Part shown: one piece after another, positions 45,030-52,353 of the stretch
Layout: each line of letters opens with the position of its first letter
How positions within the stretch are numbered: position 1 is the stretch's first letter
Assembly (NCBI RefSeq): GCF_000187745.1
Contig: NZ_GL732486.1
Coordinates: 276,898 to 329,250, forward strand
Source: Streptococcus sp. M334
GTDB taxonomy: Bacteria; Bacillota; Bacilli; Lactobacillales; Streptococcaceae
Reading direction: 5' to 3'
DNA: 52,353 bases
Program-made: the position numbers and the translations under genes
The notes under the pieces: model-generated
Seen by the model: only the letters and a program-made list of their open reading frames with translations
What the model was told of the DNA's origin: nothing
Database searches by the model: none

Positions 45030-45733
45030 ATGGAAGTTGGAAATGATATTGTTATTCAAAATGGAACACAATGGAGTTTTGGTAATGGTGTAGCTCAACA
45101 TTTTGATGAGCATGTTAGACAATCCATTCCTTTATATGATGAAGGACATGACCTTGTTTGTCATCTAAGCGATTTTTTATTCGTGACCATTCCTTATGTT
45201 ATGAGCTAGGCTCTGCAACGGGTAATCTGATTGGTAAATTATACCAGCGTCACAAGTCTAAAAAAGAAGTTCGTTTTATCGGGATAGAAGAGATTCCAGA
45301 AATGAATCAGGTAGCACAATCGAAATTTCCTGAGCTTGAATTCATAACAAGCTCCGTGGAGGAAGCCAGGTTAGAACCCAGCGATTTAATTATTAGCTAT
45401 TATTTCCTTCAGTTTATTCTTCCAGACAAGAGAATAAAGATTTTATCAAAAATATATGAATCTTTAGTTGAAGGTGGAGCGTTTATTCTATTTGAGAAAG
45501 AAATCATGACAGATCCTAAGGTAAATAAATTGATAGTTTCCAATTATATTAAATTCAAGCAAGAACATGGATTTAGTCCAGAAGAAATTCTATCTAAGCA
45601 ATTGAGCTTGGAGGGAGTTATGATTAACCACACTCATGCTGAAAATAAAGAAATGTTAAAGAGTGCTGGATTTCATCATGTAGAAACGATAATGAGATAT
45701 GGAGAGTTCAATGGATACATTTGTTTTAAATGA
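45030..45733 (+). pseudogene. CmoA-like SAM methyltransferase, frameshifted
   Basis: The frame from ATG 45030 (MEVGNDIVIQNGTQW) reads to a stop at 45207 after HLSDFLFVTIPYVMS. The remainder continues in another frame as FFIRDHSLCYELGSATGN through to 45733. The join lies at a run of six Ts (45173-45178); seven Ts would restore one continuous protein of about 234 aa. The restored protein has SAM motif I (ELGSATGN) and CmoA-like landmarks: FLQFILPDKR, GGAFILFEK, FSPEEI and FNGYICFK. If the shift is real, the gene is off; a sequencing error or slippage is possible. It begins 3 bp after the exporter gene. Confidence 0.8.
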
Positions 45734-46433
45734 AGATAATCACAAGAAATGGGAAGAATTACATGCCCAATCATCAAAAACAGAGACACGCTTAGTTCCT
45801 AATGATGCAGTTCAAAAGATTTTTTCTTTGAGAAATCAAATCGTTACTCAAAACGATGAGTGCAGGGTATTAGAAGTTGGTTGTGGTTTTGGAAGGAATC
45901 TTTACTATTTAATTGAAAATCATTATGCTGATACTTATTGTGGTGTAGATTTAACAAAGGAGGCCGCTGATAGTGCAAAACAATTATTGACTAAGTCATT
46001 TCCACAATTTAATTGTCATATAACACAGACAGATGTAGGTAAAGGTTTAGATTTTCCTGACAACCATTTCGATTCTATATTTGATATAATGTCTGCGATT
46101 ACATTTATAGTTGATGAAAAAGATAGACAAAACTATTTTTCAGAGGTGAAAAGGGTGTTGAAAGCAGGAGGAATGTATTATTTTTATTGTCCACGGAAAG
46201 ATGGAATTTTCCGAGATGCAATTCCTGATAATTCTTTACTAGAAAAAGGTTATATACGTAGAAAACTAGATTCAATGTTAGAAAGAGTTTATACAGAAAG
46301 TGAGTTAATTGAATTATTGGCTCCTATGCGTCTTGTAAAATTAGAAATCGGTTCAAAACATACTAGAGCTTTTGGTGATGAGTTATTTATTAGGAATAAT
46401 GGATTTTGGTTTGGAGCGTTCAAAAAAATATAG
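45711..46433 (+). CDS. Class I SAM-dependent methyltransferase
   Basis: A 240-aa methyltransferase with motif I VLEVGCGFGRNLYYL (about 51-65), an acidic GVDLTKEAAD motif II, and a post-core LKAGGMYYFYCPRKDG. The start is ATG at 45711 with GGAGAG 4 nt upstream, inside the end of the preceding methyltransferase gene (23-bp overlap), so the two were translationally coupled. No substrate can be named. AT-rich codon use differs from that of the neighbouring lac genes, consistent with acquired DNA. Confidence 0.82.
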   Translation: MDTFVLNEDNHKKWEELHAQSSKTETRLVPNDAVQKIFSLRNQIVTQNDECRVLEVGCGFGRNLYYLIENHYADTYCGVDLTKEAADSAKQLLTKSFPQFNCHITQTDVGKGLDFPDNHFDSIFDIMSAITFIVDEKDRQNYFSEVKRVLKAGGMYYFYCPRKDGIFRDAIPDNSLLEKGYIRRKLDSMLERVYTESELIELLAPMRLVKLEIGSKHTRAFGDELFIRNNGFWFGAFKKI

Positions 46434-46488
46434 AGTTATTAGTACACTTGTTTTTGAATTGAGATGAAATTTTCTGAATTATAAACAC

Positions 46489-46512
46489 TTGTTTTCTTAA
46501 TTTTGTTTATGA
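46489..46512 (+). promoter_or_regulatory. Possible LacR operator before lacT
   Basis: CTTGTTTTC and TTTTGTTTATG repeats about 55-80 bp upstream of the lacT -35 resemble the TGTTT motifs near the other lac promoters. Weak evidence. Confidence 0.3.
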
Positions 46513-46566
46513 TTTTATTTTTTGATAAAAGAATACTCAAAAAAATAAAAAAGTTCTTCGTAAGGG

Positions 46567-46595
46567 TTTACAAAATAACTTACTTGTGCTATACT
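46567..46595 (+). promoter_or_regulatory. lacTFEG promoter
   Basis: TTTACA (46567-46572), 17-bp spacer, extended -10 TGCTATACT with TATACT at 46590-46595. Confidence 0.82.
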
Positions 46596-46612
46596 TAAAT
46601 CACAAGTTAATA

Positions 46613-46645
46613 CAAGGTGAGTGTTACTAAGTAATATTAGGCATG
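46613..46645 (+). promoter_or_regulatory. RNA antiterminator (RAT) target of LacT
   Basis: A RAT-like element, GGTGAGTGTTACTAAGTA then ATTAGGCATGA, typical of BglG/LicT/LacT targets. It overlaps the 5' edge of the terminator stem at 46644, so LacT binding would prevent that stem from forming. Confidence 0.8.
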
Positions 46646-46700
46646 ATCACAGGTGAATTAGAAATCGGATGATTTTCTAGTTCATTTGTGGTCATTTTTT
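46644..46700 (+). terminator. Conditional terminator before lacT
   Basis: A stem of about 20 bp (46644-46664 with 46673-46694) with several G-U pairs, followed by TTTTTT. It lies 38 bp before lacT and controls the whole lacTFEG operon. Confidence 0.9.
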
Positions 46701-46737
46701 GTACTCATATACCTTTAAGATATAAAAGGAGGTTGAC

Positions 46738-47574
46738 ATGTATCGAATTCTAAATCCAATGAATCACAATGTCTCGCTTGTCAGAAATGATAAAGGAGAA
46801 GAAGTGATTGTAATTGGTAAGGGGATTGCATTTGGAAAGAAGAAGGGAGATTTGATTGCTGAACATCAGGTTGAGAAAATCTTTCGGATGAAGACCGAAG
46901 AGTCCAGAGAAAACTTTATAGCTCTTCTCAAAGATGTTCCGCTTGATTTTATCACAGTGACCTATGAGATTATTGATAAGCTTTCAAAGAAATATCATTA
47001 TCCGATTCAAGAATATCTTTACGTAACGTTGACAGACCATGTTTACTGTTCTTATCAAGCTCTAGCACAAGAAAGGTACAAGGATAGCAATCTGCCAGAT
47101 ATTTCCACTAAGTATCCTGTCGCTTTTCAAATCGCAAATGAAGCTTTTGAAATTTACCGTCAGAAGCTAGCGGATCATTTTCCTGAGGACGAAATTATTC
47201 GGATTGCTTATCATTTCATCAATGCTGAGGGTGAGAATGAAGTCCAAATGGTTGAGTCGATTGATAAAAGGAAAGAAATTCTCAAGAATGTTGAAGAAGT
47301 GCTAAAGGACTATGCAATTCAACGAACCAAAGAGAATAATCATTTCTATGATCGCTTTATGATTCATTTGAATTATTTCTTGGATTATTTAGACAGATCT
47401 AGAGATGATAACCAATCACTTCTGGATATGGAAGACCATGTCAAACAATCCTATCCAAGAGCGTTTGAAATTGGTTCCAAGATATACGATGTGATTACGC
47501 AACATACGGGTCTTGATTTGTATAAAAGTGAACGTGTTTATCTAGTTCTACATATCCAACGTTTATTGTCATAA
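46738..47574 (+). CDS. lacT: Transcription antiterminator LacT (BglG family)
   Basis: A 278-aa antiterminator: a CAT RNA-binding domain (about 1-56; [33 protein letters not shown]) then two PRD domains (about 70-170 and 175-278) with regulatory His residues phosphorylated by PTS proteins. It binds the RAT upstream of its own gene when lactose PTS activity is high and lets transcription continue into lacFEG. It is autogenously controlled. Confidence 0.93.
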   Translation: MYRILNPMNHNVSLVRNDKGEEVIVIGKGIAFGKKKGDLIAEHQVEKIFRMKTEESRENFIALLKDVPLDFITVTYEIIDKLSKKYHYPIQEYLYVTLTDHVYCSYQALAQERYKDSNLPDISTKYPVAFQIANEAFEIYRQKLADHFPEDEIIRIAYHFINAEGENEVQMVESIDKRKEILKNVEEVLKDYAIQRTKENNHFYDRFMIHLNYFLDYLDRSRDDNQSLLDMEDHVKQSYPRAFEIGSKIYDVITQHTGLDLYKSERVYLVLHIQRLLS

Positions 47575-47609
47575 AAATTTATTTAAAACTATATAAGGAG
47601 AATTCTATC

Positions 47610-47927
47610 ATGAATAGAGAAGAAGTAACATTGTTAGGTTTTGAAATCGTAGCCTATGCTGGCGATGCTCGTTCAAAACTATTGGAAGCTTTAAAGGCTG
47701 CTGAAGCTGGTGATTTTGCGAAAGCGGACACTTTGGTAGAGGAAGCTGGTAGCTGTATTGCAGAGGCTCACCACGCGCAAACAAGTCTATTAACTAAGGA
47801 AGCTTCTGGTGAGGACTTAGCGTATAGTGTAACCATGATGCATGGCCAAGACCACTTGATGACAACTATCTTGTTAAAAGATTTGATGCATCATTTAATT
47901 GAACTCTACAAGAGAGGAGTTAAGTAA
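47610..47927 (+). CDS. lacF: Lactose PTS EIIA (LacF)
   Basis: A 105-aa three-helix lactose-type EIIA. The phospho-acceptor is His78 in [10 protein letters not shown]. It transfers phosphate from HPr to the EIIB domain of LacE. The stop overlaps the lacE start (TAATG), giving translational coupling. Confidence 0.95.
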   Translation: MNREEVTLLGFEIVAYAGDARSKLLEALKAAEAGDFAKADTLVEEAGSCIAEAHHAQTSLLTKEASGEDLAYSVTMMHGQDHLMTTILLKDLMHHLIELYKRGVK

Positions 47928-49618
47928 TGAACAAATTAATTGCATTTATTGAGAAAGGAAAGCCTTTCTTTGAGAAACTATCTCGTAATATCTATCTTCG
48001 TGCTATTCGTGATGGTTTCATTGCAGGTATGCCTGTTATTCTCTTCTCAAGTATCTTTATCTTAATCGCCTTTGTACCAAACTCATGGGGCTTTAAATGG
48101 TCTGATGAAGTTGTAGCTTTTCTGATGAAACCTTACAGCTATTCTATGGGTATTCTGGCTCTCTTGGTAGCTGGTACAACAGCTAAGTCATTGACCGACT
48201 CAGTAAACCGTAGCATGGAGAAAACCAATCAAATCAACTATATGTCAACATTGTTGGCAGCAATTGTTGGTTTGTTGATGTTGGCAGCTGATCCTATCGA
48301 AAATGGTCTAGCTACTGGATTCTTGGGGACAAAAGGTTTGCTTTCAGCCTTCCTTGCTGCCTTTGTTACTGTAGCCATCTATAAGGTTTGTGTTAAGAAC
48401 AACGTCACTATTCGTATGCCTGACGAAGTTCCACCCAATATCTCACAAGTCTTTAAAGATGTGATTCCATTCACTCTATCTGTTGTTTCTCTTTATGCTC
48501 TTGATTTACTAGCACGTCATTTTGTGGGTGCAAGCGTAGCTGAATCAATCGGTAAATTCTTTGCACCATTATTCTCTGCTGCTGATGGTTATCTAGGTAT
48601 CACCATTATCTTTGGTGCCTTTGCCTTCTTCTGGTTTGTTGGTATCCATGGTCCATCTATCGTTGAACCTGCTATCGCAGCTATTACCTATGCCAATGCC
48701 GAAGTCAACTTGAACCTTCTCCAACAAGGTATGCACGCTGACAAGATTCTTACTTCTGGTACACAAATGTTTATCGTTACCATGGGTGGTACTGGTGCGA
48801 CACTGGTTGTTCCATTCATGTTCATGTGGTTAACAAAATCAAAACGTAACCGTGCAATCGGACGTGCTTCAGTAGTTCCAACCTTCTTTGGTGTAAATGA
48901 ACCAATCTTGTTTGGTGCACCGCTTGTATTGAACCCAATCTTCTTCATTCCATTTATCTTTGCTCCTATCGCAAACGTTTGGATCTTTAAATTCTTCATT
49001 GAAACTCTTGGAATGAATTCATTTACTGCTAATCTACCATGGACAACCCCAGCTCCACTAGGTCTAGTTCTTGGTACTAACTTCCAAGTTCTATCATTCA
49101 TTCTTGCTGCCCTTCTAATTGTGGTTGACGTTGTCATTTACTATCCATTCCTTAAGGTCTATGATGAACAAATTCTTGAAGAAGAACGTTCAGGTAAGTC
49201 TAATGATGAATTGAAAGAAAAAGTTGCTGCAAACTTCAACACTGCAAAAGCGGATGCTATTCTTGAAAAAGCGGGTGTCGATACAGCACAAAATACCATC
49301 ACTGAAGAAACAAATGTCCTCGTTCTCTGTGCAGGTGGAGGTACAAGTGGTCTCCTTGCAAATGCTTTGAACAAGGCAGCTGCAGAATACAATGTCCCTG
49401 TGAAAGCAGCAGCAGGTGGCTATGGTGCTCACCGTGAAATGTTGCCAGAGTTTGATTTGGTTATCCTTGCCCCTCAAGTTGCTTCAAACTTTGAAGATAT
49501 GAAAGCAGAAACAGATAAACTCGGTATTAAACTTGCCAAGACAGAAGGCGCTCAATACATCAAATTAACCCGTGATGGAAAAGGTGCTCTTGCATTTGTA
49601 CAAGCGCAATTCGATTAA
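47927..49618 (+). CDS. lacE: Lactose PTS EIICB (LacE)
   Basis: A 563-aa fused permease: an EIIC membrane domain (about 1-410, roughly ten helices) and a C-terminal EIIB domain (about 460-563) with phospho-Cys near residue 468 in [13 protein letters not shown]. It imports lactose as lactose 6-phosphate. The 3' end (CAATTCGATTAA) is the left edge of a 124-bp tandem repeat that fills the gap before lacG. Confidence 0.95.
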   Translation: MNKLIAFIEKGKPFFEKLSRNIYLRAIRDGFIAGMPVILFSSIFILIAFVPNSWGFKWSDEVVAFLMKPYSYSMGILALLVAGTTAKSLTDSVNRSMEKTNQINYMSTLLAAIVGLLMLAADPIENGLATGFLGTKGLLSAFLAAFVTVAIYKVCVKNNVTIRMPDEVPPNISQVFKDVIPFTLSVVSLYALDLLARHFVGASVAESIGKFFAPLFSAADGYLGITIIFGAFAFFWFVGIHGPSIVEPAIAAITYANAEVNLNLLQQGMHADKILTSGTQMFIVTMGGTGATLVVPFMFMWLTKSKRNRAIGRASVVPTFFGVNEPILFGAPLVLNPIFFIPFIFAPIANVWIFKFFIETLGMNSFTANLPWTTPAPLGLVLGTNFQVLSFILAALLIVVDVVIYYPFLKVYDEQILEEERSGKSNDELKEKVAANFNTAKADAILEKAGVDTAQNTITEETNVLVLCAGGGTSGLLANALNKAAAEYNVPVKAAAGGYGAHREMLPEFDLVILAPQVASNFEDMKAETDKLGIKLAKTEGAQYIKLTRDGKGALAFVQAQFD

Positions 49619-49860
49619 CGATAGGGACTGTGAAACAGTCTCCTCTCGTTACGGAAATCGCTATGGCGAATTTCCTAATCGCCTTGTTAATTCGTCGGTA
49701 AAAAGACATCGTTTTTACCTCCTCATGTCACAATTCGATTAATAATAGGGACTCTGAAATAGTTTCCTCTCGTTACGGAAATCGCTATGGCGAATTTCCT
49801 AATCGCCTTGTTAATTCGTCGGTAAAAAGACATCGTTTTTACCTTCTCATGTCACAATTC
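49607..49860 (+). repeat. Tandem 124-bp repeat between lacE and lacG
   Basis: Two copies at 49607-49730 and 49731-49854, differing at only a few bases, plus the first six bases of a third. Each copy carries three potential hairpins: GACTGT/ACAGTC, GGAAAT-GC/GC-ATTTCC and GGTAAAAA/TTTTTACC. The repeat unit includes the last codons and stop of lacE. It belongs to no repeat family I can name. Confidence 0.9.
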
Positions 49861-49878
49861 GGTGACTTGGTACAAGAA

Positions 49879-49925
49879 GTGAGATGGAGAAGGATGGCTC
49901 ACTGACTCCTCTCCTCTCACTTTTA
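49879..49925 (+). repeat. Inverted repeat upstream of lacG
   Basis: AAGTGAGA (49879-49886) pairs with TCTCACTT, with an extended GGAG/CTCC-rich inner part. It lies just after the tandem repeats and may act as an RNA stabiliser or weak terminator. Confidence 0.5.
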
Positions 49926-49947
49926 CTTTATTTAAATCAAGAAATAG

Positions 49948-51363
<1,416 letters not shown>

Positions 51364-51376
51364 TCTGTAGATAAAA

Positions 51377-51404
51377 ATCCCCACCAATCGGTGGGGATAG
51401 TTTT
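51377..51404. terminator. Bidirectional terminator between lacG and lacR
   Basis: ATCCCCACC (51377-51385) pairs perfectly with GGTGGGGAT (51390-51398), with an AATC loop. A/T runs on both sides serve both convergent genes. Confidence 0.92.
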
Positions 51405-52170
51405 ATGGTTTAGAAAGAATAATTTTTGTTTGTTTTGAAAGTTGTTCAAACGTTTCTTTGCTCAGTTTAGAATCTGAAACGATGGTATCAATATCAGAGA
51501 TATTGTAGAAGGTATAAAAATCAAATTTATTGAACTTACTATTGTCAGCTAGTAAGTATTTTTTATTGGAATTATTGAGGGCGATGCGTTGAGATTCACC
51601 TTCCTCTTCACTAAAGGTCGCAATCGCATTGTCCTTAATACCATTACAGCTAACGAAAGCTTTAGAAAATTGGAGATTGGCTAGGTTTTGCAAGGTTAGT
51701 GTTCCCACAAAGGCCCCAGTGATAGAGCGGTAGTTTCCACCAATTAAAATCAAATCTGTTAGTTTTCGTTCGTTTAGGATGAGAAAGACTGGTAAACTGT
51801 TTGTTACAACACGAATATTATCAATTGGAAGTTCACGAGCAAAAGATTCCAATGTTGTTCCTGGGCCGATAAAAATAGTTTCACCCTCATCAATTAAATG
51901 GCCTGCAAAACGACTAATTTCTTGTTTTTCTGCAATCTGTAAGCTTTGTTTTTCAATATTGGAACGTTCATTATTTAAAATAGAACCTGTGCGAATTTTC
52001 TCAGCTCCACCGTGAACCCGAACAAGTAGATCCTTGTCTGCCAACTCTTGCAAGTAGCGTCTAGCAGTCATATCTGATACATCCAAGCGAGCCATGATTT
52101 CTTTTACAGTAATAGTTCCCTTTGTATTTACCGTTTCTAGAATATTATCTAGTTTTTCCTGCTTTAACAT
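51403..52170 (-). CDS. lacR: Lactose operon repressor LacR (DeoR family)
   Basis: A 255-aa DeoR-family repressor: N-terminal HTH (about 5-57; ITVKEIMARLDVSDMTARRYLQELADKDLLVRVHGGAE) and a C-terminal sugar-phosphate-sensing domain with GxGTT-like IGPGTTLESFA and VVTNSLPV. In related lac systems the inducer is tagatose 6-phosphate. The ATG at 52170 follows GAGGTG at good distance; the GTG at 52177-52179 overlaps that site. It is convergent with lacG and likely acts on the TGTTTGT repeats at the PTS and lacA promoters. Confidence 0.9.
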   Translation of the reverse strand: MLKQEKLDNILETVNTKGTITVKEIMARLDVSDMTARRYLQELADKDLLVRVHGGAEKIRTGSILNNERSNIEKQSLQIAEKQEISRFAGHLIDEGETIFIGPGTTLESFARELPIDNIRVVTNSLPVFLILNERKLTDLILIGGNYRSITGAFVGTLTLQNLANLQFSKAFVSCNGIKDNAIATFSEEEGESQRIALNNSNKKYLLADNSKFNKFDFYTFYNISDIDTIVSDSKLSKETFEQLSKQTKIILSKP

Positions 52171-52312
52171 CCTTATCACCTCTATTTCTATTACTATTTT
52201 ATCATAAAGTGTTCAATCAATCAATTTAAAAAACAAAAGAAAACAAAAACAAAAATATCATGGTTGTTTTAAACAAGCCGAAAAGAGGCTGAAATCATCG
52301 AAGGAGAGTGAT

Positions 52313-52353
52313 ATGGGACTCATAAAAGTTCTAGCTAAAACTTACGGGAATTA
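52313..52353 (+). CDS. 5' end of an unidentified gene
   Basis: ATG at 52313 with a good AAGGAG upstream opens a frame MGLIKVLAKTYGN that runs off the window. Too short to identify. The spacing from lacR (142 bp) leaves room for a promoter; A-rich stretches there include ACAAAAACAAAAA, which may be LacR sites. Confidence 0.5.
   Translation, partial: MGLIKVLAKTYGN

Noticed and set aside
49607..49860. CRISPR array or tandem operator sites between lacE and lacG
   Set aside because: There are only two units of 124 bp without spacers, each with hairpins; this is a tandem duplication, not CRISPR.

Overview
The window is a chromosomal segment of a mitis-group Streptococcus close to S. pneumoniae, S. 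mitis or S. oralis. The support is low GC, Obg, GyrA and XseA proteins that look nearly identical to the pneumococcal ones I remember, BOX-type intergenic repeats, and many extended -10 promoters (TGnTATAAT). No tRNA, rRNA, CRISPR array, intact prophage or intact insertion sequence is visible. Most of the window is conserved core genome; the last third is an accessory-rich sugar-utilisation region.

Layout. 1-6.3 kb: the end of dnaG, rpoD, a DUF59 protein, then the glycolipid cluster cpoA / second glycosyltransferase / PspC-domain protein / 44-aa membrane protein, and obg. 6.3-9.6 kb (minus strand): an ArgR-type regulator and pepX, separated by a decayed second copy of the 3' end of pepX. 9.9-15.7 kb: dnaE and the glycolytic pair pfkA-pyk. 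15.8-20.4 kb: a relic of a phage-type integrase, ldh (minus), gyrA and srtA. 20.6-24 kb: two tandem FNT-family channel genes and an O-acetylhomoserine sulfhydrylase gene. 24-35 kb: a DUF2130 protein, truB, udk, the tightly overlapping run xseA-xseB-ispA-tlyA-argR-recN, a metallophosphatase and lepA.

35-52.2 kb: a composite galactose/lactose region feeding the tagatose-6-phosphate pathway. A galactitol-type PTS (EIIA, EIIB, EIIC) and lacX are followed by lacABCD. A second, divergent lacA2-lacB2 pair lies on the minus strand. An accessory insert (Rrf2 regulator, EamA exporter, two SAM methyltransferases, the first frameshifted) separates these from lacT-lacF-lacE-lacG and the repressor gene lacR. 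The two PTSs would deliver galactose 6-phosphate (directly, or from lactose 6-phosphate after LacG cleavage) to LacAB isomerase, LacC kinase and LacD aldolase, ending in triose phosphates that join glycolysis (pfkA, pyk and ldh are also here). Control appears layered: LacR-type operator repeats, a cre site on the PTS promoter, and LacT antitermination at an RNA antiterminator/terminator before lacT.

The most unusual items are genome-decay and regulatory features rather than a clearly new defence or mobile system: the pepX 3' relic, the integrase relic at a probable synteny break, the frameshifted methyltransferase with a T-tract, the second lacAB pair, nested BOX-like repeats, an exact 124-bp tandem repeat between lacE and lacG, and a probable leaderless cpoA transcript.
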